Assembly: GCA_950022655.1 (NCBI GenBank)
Contig: OX465580.1
Coordinates: 4,697,122 to 4,761,121 of the forward strand
Direction: 5' to 3'
DNA: 64,000 bases
Origin: Alentia gelatinosa
Taxonomy: Eukaryota > Annelida > Polychaeta > Phyllodocida > Polynoidae
The notes under the pieces are model-generated. The model saw nothing but the letters and a program-made list of their open reading frames with translations. It was not told where the DNA came from and did not search any database. Made by a program: the position numbers and the translations under genes. This document shows, one piece after another, positions 24,130-34,444 of the stretch. Numbering within the stretch: the first letter of the stretch is position 1; every line of letters begins with the position of its first letter.

Positions 24130-26648
24130 ACAAAGAAATTATGTTGTTTGTCAAACTTCAAGATACACATCCGAACCCGCACGGGAGAGAAATCACGAAA
24201 ATGTGATCAGTGTGGTAACACATTTTCTCAGTAAGCAAGTCTGAATGTACACATCAAAACCCACACAGGAGAAAACCCTACAAGTGTGATCAGTGCAGTA
24301 AGAAGTTTTATCGGTTAACACATCTGAGGGTACACATCAGAACTCACACAGGAGAAAAACCTCACCAGTGTGATCAGTGCGGTAAGAAGTTTTCTCAGTT
24401 AGCAAGCCTGAAAGTACACATCAGAACCCACACAGGAGAAAAACCTCACCAGTGTTATAAGTGCGGTAAGAAGTTTTCTAATTCATCACATTTGAAGATG
24501 CACATCCAAACCCACACAGGAGAGAAACCTCACAAGTGTGATCAGTGTGGTAAGAATTTCTCTCGGTTATCAACTCTGAATAGACACAACCGAACCCACA
24601 CGGGAGAAAAACCTTACAAGTGTGATCAGTGCGGAAAGATGTGTTCTCAGTTATCAAATCTGAAGTCACACATCCAAACCCACACAGGAGAAAAACCTCA
24701 CAAGTGTGATCAGTGTGGTCAGAAGTTCTCTCATTTATCAAGTCTGAAGTCACACATCAGAACCCACACAGGAGAAAAACCCCACAAGTGTGATCAGTGC
24801 GGTAAGACGTTCTCTCATTTATCAAGTCTAAATGTACACATCAAAACCCACACAGGAGAAAAACCTTACAAGTGTGATCAGTGCGGTAAGAAGTTTTATC
24901 GTTTAACTCATCTGAGGGTACACATCAGAACCCACACAGGAGAAAAACCTCACCAGTGTGATCATTGCGGTAAGAAGTTCTCTCATTTATCAAGTCTAAA
25001 TGTACACATCAAAACCCACACAGGAGAAAAACCTTACAAGTGTGATCAGTGTGGTCAGAAGTTTTATCGGTTATCACATCTGAATGAACACATCAGAACT
25101 CACACAGGAGAAAAACCTCACCAGTGTGATCAGTGCGGTAAGAAGTTTTCTAATTCATCACTTTTGAAGAGACACATCCAAACCCACACAGGAGAGAAAC
25201 CTCACAAGTGTGATCAGTGTGGTAAGAATTTCTCTCGGTTATCAACTCTGAATAGACACAACCGAACCCACACGGGAGAAAAACCTTACAAGTGTGATCA
25301 GTGCGGAAAGATGTTTTCTCAGTTATCAAATCTGAAGACACACATCCAAACCCACACAGGAGAAAAACCTCACAAGTGTGATCAGTGTGGTCAGAAGTTC
25401 TCTCATTTATCAAATCTACAGACACACATCCAAACCCACACAGGAGAAAAACCTCACAAGTGTGATCAGTGCGGTAAGAAGTTTTCTCAGTTAGCAAATC
25501 TGAATGAACACATCAAAACCCACACAGGAGAAAACCCTCACCAGTGTGATCAGTGCAGTAAGAAGTTTTATCGGTTAACACATTTGAAGAGACACATCCG
25601 AACCCACACAGGAGAAAAACCTTACAAGTGTGATCAGTGCGGAAATAAGTTTTCTCATTTCTCAAAGCTGAATCTACACATAAGAACCCACACAGGAGAA
25701 AAACGTCATCAGTGTCATCAGTGCGGTAAGAAGTTTTCTCGGTTAGCACATCTGAATGTACACATCCGATCCCATACAGGAGAGAAATCTTACAAGTGCG
25801 ATGATTTTGGTCAGAAGTCTTCTCACTTATCAACTCTGAGGACACATATCCAAACCCACACAAGTGGAAAACCTCATAGAAATGATCAATTTCATATGCA
25901 TCTTAGAAGTTCCTCACCTCATGAGTGCAATAAGCGATCCAGTCCCCCATCACCATTGAAAGATGATAGAAAGATTCATACCATAAAAAGGTATGAAAGC
26001 AGACTAAACTCCTTGATGGCCCCTACCAATACTGATAAAAGAAAGGCTATCATTAATCGTAAATCTTATAGAAAAAGTGTAACACCTATGGGAGGGTTAG
26101 GACAAAGCACCAATTTGGAAAAAAAGAGAAAACTCTATGCTTGCACTCAGTGTAGAGAGACCCTGAAGGTATCTGCCAGAATGAGAGTGAGCACCAGCTG
26201 TCCAAAGGAGAGTCACTTCTGGTGTCGTAACTGTGTACGAGGCTTTACTCTAATTGTAGACCTCGAGGACCACCTAATGATGCACAACATGTGTTTGGTT
26301 ACAAGGAGTTGTCCATCAACCTTGAAAGAAAATAGGAAGATTCATGCCAAAGAAATGTCTGATAGCTGACTAAACATCCTGCAGGCCCCAACCAATATTG
26401 ATCAAAGAAAATCCTTTATGAATTATAAAACATATAATGAGCCACATGTTTGTTACCAGTGCAAAGACAACTTTAGAATGTATGTTGATATAACAGAGGA
26501 TGCAAATGTTACAGGACAGAGTCATCCCTTGTGTCATGCCTGTGTTCGAGGTTTTACTTTACTAGTGGACCTAGAGGATCACCTTATGATGCATAAGATA
26601 TGTTCTCACAATAGGAGATCCACCCAAGAATCCATCTCAAAGAAATAG
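24130..26648 (+). pseudogene. C2H2 zinc-finger gene, decayed left paralogue
   Basis: The main open stretch covers 24498-26369 and holds 16 finger units with TGEKPHK/TGEKPYK linkers, then a Lys/Ser-rich linker and the first C-terminal Cys/His module. Compared with the intact paralogue it has four lesions. About 90 bp holding the start codon and the first Cys pair is deleted near 24138. TTA became TAA at about 24233. One A is missing in a GGAGAAAA linker at about 24270, shifting frame. A TGA at 26367-26369 cuts off the second module, which continues in frame to 26648. The first in-frame ATG (24498) lies inside a finger. The last finger has lost its second Cys (CDDFG). A truncated 15-finger protein might still be made, but as a full gene it is broken. 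DNA binding would be its ancestral role. Confidence 0.8.
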
Positions 26649-26748
26649 GGAAATCAAACATGAGAGCTTCCCTGTTTGGACACACCTTTTCAAATATAAA
26701 CTTATGGTTAGCTAACCAAAATGTCTGCGTTTTTTAAATGAGAAAAGG

Positions 26749-26754
26749 AATAAA
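26749..26754 (+). terminator. poly(A) signal of the left zinc-finger copy
   Basis: AATAAA lies about 100 bp after the second-module stop and is conserved in the right copy at 37107-37112. Confidence 0.5.
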
Positions 26755-27556
26755 AGTTAAATATGTAAAAGAGAAGAGTGTATTCCTAATGAAAGAGAAG
26801 ACAAACTACCCAATGTTTGAGAGAAATCAGAAAATGTAAGGAAATAGACTTGTTTATTTTATTTATTCTTTTATACGTTTTTATTGGTTTGCTAGAGGAA
26901 GTAGTCTACCACATTGCCATTTCGGCCTTTATTACTCATTGTTAGCTTCAACGTTTTTGAAAGTTGCTACATCTTAGTATATTAGTTGTGTCATTCACTA
27001 TATGCTTTGCCTGACATTAAGATATAATGTGTAAATGTAGATTCAGAAAGTATATATTGCTAGACCTAAGTTAGTTAGAGTTCAGAAGTATGAGTATGAA
27101 AGTGAAAGTTATCAATAGTGTATAGGTTAAGGTTAACCCATTCGATGGAAACTTCAGAGTAGGGCTGCCTTTTTGGCAGGCGGGAGTCCATACGACATGA
27201 CATCAAAGTTGGCTCTATGAAAGCAGTGAGCACTCCTTTTTTTTTATTTAACAAACAGAATCAAAGTGTTATGATCTTTCAAGATAGTTTTGAACACAAT
27301 TATAAGTACATAAGGATTGAATATACATAAGTATAAATGAGGTGATAGAAATAAAAATGATGAAAATAATCCCATGGGTCTGGAGGTTAGCACCACACCA
27401 TGACATATACCACAATAAGTATAAAACAACAATTTACGTATAAAAGGTTATGCTCTCAGTTTTAAGTCCCAGAGATTTTTAGATCTTCGATTTGAGGATC
27501 CCATAATTTTTATCCTCTGTAAAGTAAAGATCTTTTTCACATGCTCAGTTGTAACC

Positions 27557-27960
27557 TTAGATAGTTTGAACAGTGACTTCAGTGAGGATCTCAACTCTAG
27601 CATTGACATTCAGGGTATACCCTGGTAGGTCCAGATGTTGCCTATACAATTTTCTGGTGTAAGTAAGTGTGATCTCTTCCCTACGATGCTGTAGTAGCAG
27701 CTCTTTAGCAGTATGCACCCGGACGATATCACAAAGACAAATTCTAAGGCCATGGTTTTGTAGCCAATTAGTTGATGCTCCCTTCAGTACCATGCAGCAG
27801 TGATCAAAAAGGGGTGCAACTGATTGATGATAAACTTTGCATGCCAACTGTTTTGATAACATGTGCATGATATTATTAAAAGTAAGATCTAATTTCCCTT
27901 TAACAAATCCCCTCATGTGCTTTTTGAAGTTCAATGTGCCATCTATTTTGATTTTCCTAA
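27557..27960 (-). pseudogene. LINE reverse-transcriptase C-terminal fragment
   Basis: Minus-strand translation reads KIKIDGTLNFKKHMRG, later VYHQSVAPLFDHCCMVLKGA and LQNHGLRICLCDIV, then TAKELLLQHRREEI. The order 'LG..ID..L.WK.HI', 'Y.S...P.FDYC..VWG.A', 'LQ...LRI....' and 'T.ELL.....I' is the usual end of the RT domain in Jockey/CR1-like LINEs. It is open for 125 codons but has no start, no catalytic region and no endonuclease nearby, so it is a 5'-truncated relic. Clade assignment is inference. Confidence 0.65.
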
Positions 27961-28484
27961 ATATTGATATGACTATTCCCTAATTGATTCTGTGTAATCA
28001 ACTTACAATTTTAAGTCCTTTCCAAGGCCTCTTTTCTTGGGTGGAACTTGGAAACAATATTTTGTCATCATTTTGTTAACTGTCAATTTGTGTCACTGGC
28101 ATTTTGGTTAATCCAGCTCAACAAGCGCAGACACCTGCGGAACATTCCAAGGTCTGCATTTTCTATTTTGCAAGTATTAAGCTGTTAACCAACAAGGCCC
28201 CAATAGGGATGAATTATTGTAACTTACCCTGAATAAAGTCTTCAATTTGATATGACACCAATTTTTGAATAGCTTTATTTACTTAAATTTTGAAGTTTAA
28301 AACTTTTCAGATATGGAAAAGGCTTGTCTCGATAAGTATTTCCTTAAAATTTGCTGGGGATTTTATTGAAAAATTTGGTAGAAATTATCTTGATGAAATA
28401 ATTGATGTAAACATATTGCATTGCCATAGACGCCAACGTAAAAGGAAGTAGGCCTGGCCAGGGTCGCTGCGGCCACCGGTGTAA

Positions 28485-28620
28485 TGCGAAAAATGGTTAC
28501 CCTGCGGAAAATGGTAATTATCGCTTATGAGCACGTGCAGTGATGAAGTCCACGATTGGAGAGAGAGGAATTTGCTGAAATTAAGCATATCATGACATGT
28601 AATGTTTTATCACGGGGCGT
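28485..28620. repeat. arm of a 1.2-kb inverted-repeat pair
   Basis: GGTTACCCTGCGGAAAATGG, ATTATCGC, CAGTGATGAA and AAATTAAGCATATCATGACA recur as reverse complement at 29560-29690. Another GGTAATTATCGCCCACC lies at 29428. The middle (28620-29560) contains an unrelated foldback core, so the structure may be nested. Confidence 0.6.
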
Positions 28621-29154
28621 TGCAATGTCCGAGCTCCTTTCCCCCCCACGAAAATTTTTTTTCGAACTACGGACCGCCTACGGGAGGTCTAACGGAACGA
28701 AAAGGTTACGCAAAAATATCATGACATGTAATTCTCTAAATAAAATTGCCTTAATTTTGTCTCGTTTAACAACCTAGGTTGTCATCTTTACATATATTTG
28801 AATGTCTTCATAGTGGCATTTAGAGAGGCAACTCCAAAGTCAATTAAAACCTAGACATTGAATCATCATCTACATTTTGATCTGGAGGTTGTCTTGCCTA
28901 CATGTCAAAGGAAAGGAACGCAATATAATAACAGCCTAGAAAAAATCTTCAATTACATCATTTCCAAGAACCATTTCCACTTTTTTAATGTTTCTGGTTT
29001 GTTCTCAGTGTTGCACATATGCTTTTCTGTCAATAAGTAATATTTCAATAGGCCAGGCATGTACATCGAGATTGCGCTATGGAACAGTTCTTGTCTGTTT
29101 ACATAAAATTTAGTGAAAGAATAAATCAAATTGTGGATGATTGCTACACTGCCT

Positions 29155-29415
29155 TTATCCTACCCCTAATAAAAACAGTCCATAGGCATAACATAGGCAA
29201 ATTTCATGCGGCATGCCATGACATTAAGTGCGATTTATGCCTCTAGGGGCATAAAAAAAATCGACCAATCAGCGACCAGATTGTGAGCTGCTCCGAAAAA
29301 AAGTTCCGGTTGGACTCGGAGGTTCTGGTTGGACTTAGGTTGGTTGTTCAATCGATATTTAAATTTTAGTAATCCAAAAGCGTAGAGACGGGGTAGGATA
29401 AATATGAAACCGAAC
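29155..29415. mobile_element. foldback-family core bounded by TTTATCCTACCCC/GGGGTAGGATAAA
   Basis: The ends are TTTATCCTACCCCTAATAAA and GGGGTAGGATAAA, with CCATAGGCATAACATAGG just inside the left end. The interior contains the paired words GCGATTTATGCC / GGGGCATAAA. Other members of the family lie at 31.4, 31.8, 32.1, 46.9, 56.0, 56.3, 58.1 and 59.4 kb. Confidence 0.6.
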
Positions 29416-29559
29416 CCCTGCCAAAAATGGTAATTATCGCCCACCCAATACGCGAATGCGTCTGCACACGCTCTTCCAGTCAGATTTCACGGATTATCGG
29501 ACGTACTACTATTTTGAGGTGATTTTAATGTAAATAAATGAAAAGAGTAGTATTTAGAC

Positions 29560-29690
29560 ATGAGAATTACATGTCGTGATATGCTTAATTTCGGCAAATT
29601 TCATCACTGCGTATGTTCTCGCATGCGCACAAGATACTAGTGGGCGATAATTTCCACTTTTGGCAGGGTAACCGATTTTGGCACTACGCC
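29560..29690. repeat. second arm of the 28.5-29.7 kb inverted pair
   Basis: Reverse complement of 28485-28620. It contains TGTCGTGATATGCTTAATTT and GGCAGGGTAACC. Confidence 0.6.
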
Positions 29691-31425
29691 GCATATATCT
29701 CCGCTGAGCCCCACAGTGGATACCCCGGGAACCAGCGTATCTGGTGGTCTGCCAATGGAGGCGTTACCAATAATGCACCCCGAAACTGGAACCCGTTACC
29801 TGGCCTAACTAGGCCAGGCTTCCAGGCTACCCCTGTCTGCGCTGAGCTCCGACTTAGGGGTTGGTCCGATCTGGAGTATCTCCGAGTATCTCCCCTCGAA
29901 CCAGAGTGTATTTATCAGTTTGCACTTATTAAATAGAGAAACGTAATATGAAACATTCATTCATGGTGACTTCCGGTTTAAAATACCCTCCAAGTTATGC
30001 AAATTTCCCTGACAACGGACCGATTCCGCTATATTGCTGGTGACCACAAAGCGCTGTCAGAGTGTTAAATGGTGAAGGAATATTGTTTCCGACATTCTTA
30101 TGTGTAATCTTTACATGGAATCGTTTAAATAGGATTAGATACAATATCCAGACATGATTTGAAAGTGCCAACTTAAAGAAAACTGGTTGTTTCGATGATT
30201 TGTTGACATCGCATCAACAGTCTAAACCACGGCTATCACATTCCCATCTGATCTGAACTTTTCAGGGAACTTTGATTTTATCAAGAGAAGTGGCTCAGAA
30301 GCACTTTAAACATCCTCACATATTAGATAGTATTGTAAATGAACGTTTGAACGCTCCATAGGCTTCTACTTCCAGGCTGACTCGACGAATTATCAAACAC
30401 ATGGATAATAATGTGTAGCTTTATTATTATCGTGCGTAGCAAACGTCTGCTCTGGTGGCCAGTGTAGAAATCTGCACGGAGAGTGGAGCCTGTACGCCGT
30501 CTGGTGAATGGTGGCCACACTACAGGCTACCTACTTGTGTGTTGTCATACTGCATCGCTTGAGCAACCAGGTTTTGCGGCACAATAAACCGGAGCGGTGC
30601 AGTGTGGCGTGCTGTTTCTCGAAGTGATCACATAGGCTACTACATTTACCCGACTTCCAGCAAAGCAGAGTTGCAGGTAATGTAAATTGGTGATATATAC
30701 TTTCATTCCCATACTTGACTACATCGTTGCTAATAAGATTTCATGTTTTGTCAAGAAATATAAAGTATTTCTCTTGTTTTCATCCTGTTCGATCTCATAA
30801 TACACATATTATCGCTCATTTGTTGCATGTCGAACGTTACGCTGGTTCCCGGGGTATCCGCTAGGGGGCTCGGCGGACCAGTAAGTACCCAGTACACAGG
30901 CGGGACCCAGCCAAGTCGAACGTTAGGGGATAGCAAGTTGATCAACGTTGGTACGAAGCGACAAAGCTTCTGCTTGTAGGGAGGAGGCGGGGGGGGGGGG
31001 GGGATATTGAGGGCTAGTTTCCAATCATGATATGGGACATTTTGGAAAAAGATCTTATGGAAATCAGTATTCATGCAATATAGATCATATTATAAACTAA
31101 AACAATCTATTACTGTATTAGGCTACTCAAAAAAAAAACTTGTTTCTCATCAGTCATGAAAAATATGACGAGGGCGGTTTTTATTTGTTTTTTTTTGTTT
31201 TTTTTCAGAGATGGCTTTGAAGTGTCATAAAATGGACTTGTTAAAGGACAGTTATTTCAGTACAAAAAGCCATTTAACCCCATTTAAGCGGGGGTGCCTG
31301 GGTGCTGTGGGGACAACTATCCCGATTATCTTGATTCTTAGTTTATGGTTTGTATTGCCTAGTGTATAATTGTCTAAATACCAGTCTACCGGCCGGCCTG
31401 GTAGGCGTCTCTGGGGTGTCTGTCT
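29690..31425. other. no gene seen; G-run and SINE-like scraps
   Basis: At 29800-29850 a CTAGGCCAGGCTTCCAGGCT word also occurs at 40120 and in part at 48210, so it marks a dispersed repeat. A G-run lies at 30989-31003. No exon or transposase is supported. Confidence 0.4.
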
Positions 31426-31429
31426 GGTT

Positions 31430-31750
31430 TTATCCTACCCCTAATATAAAATCCCATAGGCTTAACATTGAGATTCCGTATGCCACGCTGACTGGCATAC
31501 GGACGTTTGTATGTTACTAGGGGCATACGGAATTTTGATGATTTTCATTCATGATTTTGATATTGAAATATTGTAGAGAGGGGTAGGATAAAATCAAAAC
31601 CTGATTCGTTTTAATCTTGGCTTCCGTATGCCACTCCTGGAGTTTGGTTCCGGATACCACTCGGCTCCACCTCGTGATATCACTACGCCAAACTCCAGTC
31701 GTGGCATACGGGAGCCAAGATTAAAACTCATCCGGTTTTACGATAATAAC
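31430..31750. mobile_element. foldback element: TIR core plus private hairpin
   Basis: The core runs from TTTATCCTACCCCTAATATA to GGGGTAGGATAAA (about 31588). It is followed by a hairpin whose arms are TTAATCTTGGCTTCCGTATG...CTGGAGTTTGG and the inverse CCAAACTCCAG...CATACGGGAGCCAAGATTAA. The hairpin word CCGTATGCCAC also occurs inside the core. Confidence 0.7.
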
Positions 31751-31759
31751 AGTTTTTCT

Positions 31760-32045
31760 CACCACCTGATATTTTTTCCTCATAGACTTAGCATTGGGAT
31801 CTCATATCCAATGCACATGAGATATTTAGGAGAATTATCCAAAGGGGGATTATGTCACGAATGTAGCCCATTAATCAATGTGAAGGGTGAGATAAATTCA
31901 GAAACCTATTCAAGTTTAGTGTCAGAGCTTGATTCCATCTCGTTTGAATCGCTACATAATTCATGCGGCTTCACCGTGTGAATTATTATGTGATTCAAAC
32001 TTGATGGGACCAAGCTCTGACCCTAAACCTGAATAGGTTTCCTCT
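31760..32045. mobile_element. foldback element, GAGATAA subfamily
   Basis: The core has CATAGACTTAGCATTGGGAT and ends GGGTGAGATAAATTCAGAAA. Its hairpin arms read CCTATTCAAGTTTAGTGTCA and the inverse ending CTGAATAGG, with a GCGGCTTCACCG loop. Confidence 0.65.
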
Positions 32046-32054
32046 ATGTTATCT

Positions 32055-32260
32055 CAGCCCTGGTATGTTTTTTCCATAGACTTAACATTGGGAACTCGTA
32101 TCCAACACCATCCAATGGGGCATTATGTCACAAATGTTAGCCCTTTAGTCAATGTGAAGGGTGAGATAAATTCAGAAAGCAATTCAAGTTTAGGGCCAAA
32201 GCTACTTGATTCACACAGCTTCGCCTTGTGAATTACTACGCAATTCAAACTTGATGGTCT
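32055..32260. mobile_element. foldback element, GAGATAA subfamily, second copy
   Basis: Carries CATAGACTTAACATTGGGAA and GGGTGAGATAAATTCAGAAA. The hairpin arms, CAATTCAAGTTTAGGG and the inverse GCAATTCAAACTTG, surround a CAGCTTCGCCTTG loop. Confidence 0.6.
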
Positions 32261-32364
32261 GCTGGGGTGGACAGCAATTACCAATCTGTTCACCCTCTTA
32301 GTCGCCTTACCTCCTCATGGTGCAGACCGGATATGCTTGCACGCAAGCATGACAAAAGTGACCA

Positions 32365-32670
32365 GGGTGGGGATGTAAGCTCAGTGGTAAAGAGCACTGG
32401 ACTTGTAATACCAAGGTTGTCAGACTTCGTTGATTTGGGTCCCACTGCAGCCACTTTTCTCCTTCACCCCCAGCAGTGGTAGATTTACTGTTATATCAAA
32501 GACCAGTCCTTCTCATACCATGTCTATGTGATGTGGTAATTAAAAGAACTCTCACCTCAGTAAATGTGTATGGGTTAGATTTCTACCTTCATTCATGTCC
32601 TAGATTTGGTCAAACCCAAATTAAGTCTAAATGAACAAATTTGCTGTTTAACTACCCAAACAAACAAGCA
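32365..32670 (+). mobile_element. tRNA-derived SINE (family A), near full length
   Basis: The head looks like a tRNA: an A-box-like GTAAGCTCAGTGGTAAAGAG, a CTTGTAATACCAAGG anticodon-arm region and a decayed B box, then GTCCCACTGCAGCCACTTTT. The body has CAGCAGTGGTAGATTTACTG and CTTCTCATACCATGTCTATG. The tail has AAGTCTAAATGAACAAATT and TTTAACTACCCAAACAAAC. Other copies lie at 37.5, 43.4, 59.9 and 61.5-62.7 kb. Confidence 0.8.
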
Positions 32671-33040
32671 ATTGACCCTTCTGCAGACTGGTCACACCAA
32701 ACTGAGACATTTGCACCTCCTAAGAGGTGAATTTGTGCCTGTGTGCCAGACATGTAACACTCCGCTGAGTGTAAAACATCTCATGCTACATTGTCAGGCC
32801 ACAAAAAGAGAGCAGGAAGAAATTCCTAAAGAATGTAACAGCTATACGCAGTGCTTTCCATAACACTGGCAAGGAATGTAAGATTTTCTATAAGATATAA
32901 TTGAGAGGAGTAAGATGCCTGGATCAACCAGGCAGCATACCTTGTTATTCCAAGAGGATATGCAAATATTAGTAAAGTAAACCAAAGTAAGTCTAATAGA
33001 ACAAATTGGATGTTAAAGTAAACAAACAAATCAGATAGCA
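32665..33040 (+). pseudogene. LINE 3' end: C-terminal coding relic and tail
   Basis: Open translation gives LLQTGHTKLRHLHLLRGEF then CQTCNTPLSVKHLMLHCQ. The pattern 'L..GHT.L.H..L.R', 'C..C..P.TV.H....C' is the Cys/His end of the RNase H region in RNase-H-bearing LINEs. About 180 bp of 3' UTR follows (TTTCCATAACACTGGCAAGG, CAGGCAGCATACC) and then a tail, AAGTCTAATAGAACAAATTG with GTAAACAAACAAA, that is nearly the same as the family A SINE tail. A copy of the same 3' end lies inverted at 50950-51230. Confidence 0.65.
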
Positions 33041-33429
33041 ATATGTATGATTTGACGGGGCGTATCTGGAAGTGTGTCCGTTCCCACCGCAAAGCAACTA
33101 CGGATAGAGAGAAACGGAAAATCTTTTTCTCCCAACCATGGACCCTATATACGAGTCTACTGGAACGGAAAAAATTACAAAAAAAACAAATCAGATAGCG
33201 ACTGTTTTATCAGCAATCAACTAGTGATCAACTGTGGTGTGCTGCGACCACGTCTAAAAAACACTTCCAGCATTGACTGCCCAAATGGTCTCACAATCGC
33301 TCTCTGATTTTAGGTGGTCTCGTGTAGTGATCGGCACTACTGAAAAACACCCAAAAGGAATCATTATACTGACTCAGTGGTGATGGCTTGAGAAAAACAT
33401 TATACAACATTGGCTTTTGTCCGACTTAC

Positions 33430-33785
33430 GCTGTAATGGTTGGTAACTAGAGCTGGGCACCCACTGGTTGTGATATGGCTCCGACATGGCTATGACATAA
33501 TTATGAATCAAAATTACTGGGGGACAATTGCCACTAGTGCAATTTACTGTCGACTGGTTTGCCGTTGTCAGTATAATGTGACCGGTAGAGGGTTGTGTCC
33601 GTGGTCTGTGGCACCGCCCTTCAGTGAGGGAGCACTATAAAACGGGTATAGGGTCCCACTGCTACAAGCAGACCATGGTTGAGTTAGTATACCTTTCAAG
33701 GACCAGATAGGTCAACCAATGAGTCAGTCTCAAAAGGACATAACTAGCCTACCAAGACGTAAAACTACACAAACAAACGACTGTG
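33430..33785 (+). mobile_element. SINE (family B)
   Basis: Shares GCCGTTGTCAGTATAATGTG, ACCGGTAGAGGGTTG, CTTCAGTGAGGGAGCACTAT and the tail TAAAACTACACAAACAAAC with 44225-44455. The wording 'TATAATGTGACCGG' plus 'CTTCAGTGAGGCAGCACTATAAA' is typical of a SINE I know from molluscs. The tRNA head is too decayed to identify. Confidence 0.7.
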
Positions 33786-34216
33786 GAGGGCAATAGAACT
33801 AGGGACCACTCTTTAACATAGGGTGACCACCTCCCACCCTGTCCCCCTTCTCAGGTATATCCTGCACATCAGAGGAAAAACATAATTGAATCCCTCCAGT
33901 AATAAACCATAAACCTGACCAGCTCTGGAGTCTGTTACGATGCTGCCATAACATGCTTCATCACCATGCTGCACTAGATGATCATTTTGATTATCAAACA
34001 TAACATTTTATTTCTTTATATTCAATATAACCAGTACCCCATAATGTACCTCAATTATTCAAATTTATCATTAATATGATATACAAAATATATATATCTT
34101 TAAATGCTATATTTTTTCAAGTATCTAGAGGGAACAATTATATTTGTAAATGTTCTAAATGGTTCACATCAATTGAGTCATGGCCCATACACTTACTGAT
34201 TCTAATTTCTTTTCAG

Positions 34217-34444
34217 GTTGCACATGGGCACATCCCATATGACTGCTCACAAAGAAGAAAAAAGACAAACGATTGCTGCAGGATTTCTACACCAAGGACC
34301 AGGAAAGTGAAACAACAGTGAATTCTTGGCTTCATCTCTCTATGCAGTGACCATGAGGACCTCGACCACGGTTTGATGAGTCTCAGAACTGCTGTAAAAC
34401 AAAGAGACCTATTACAGCTTTATTGACCAACTTCATGAAATATA
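34217..34444 (+). other. presumed 5' UTR exon start of the zinc-finger gene
   Basis: A polypyrimidine tract and TTTTCAG precede GTTGCACATGGGCACATCCC, conserved in both paralogues, so the exon probably begins at 34217. It contains a short upstream ORF (MGTSHMTAHKEEKRQTIAAG...) that ends before the main start. The corresponding uORF in the left copy is longer because of indels, which argues against it being a conserved protein. Upstream exons were not found. Confidence 0.5.

Larger units (their letters stand above)
23840..27125 (+). repeat. segmental duplication, left copy (partner 34115-37490)
   Basis: Homology with the right copy starts about 150 bp upstream of a shared splice acceptor (TTCTTTTCAGGTTGCACATG), spans the zinc-finger gene and continues through about 480 bp of 3' flank to GTGTATAGGTTAAGG. 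Non-coding flanks are highly similar, so the duplication is fairly recent. Copies are about 10.2 kb apart in the same orientation. Confidence 0.85.

Noticed and set aside
25150..25863. 115-aa minus-strand ORFs opposite the zinc-finger array, and the 166-aa one at 35268-35768
   Set aside because: Antisense shadows of the periodic C2H2 coding sequence (CGFGCVS-type repeats complement the finger linkers).
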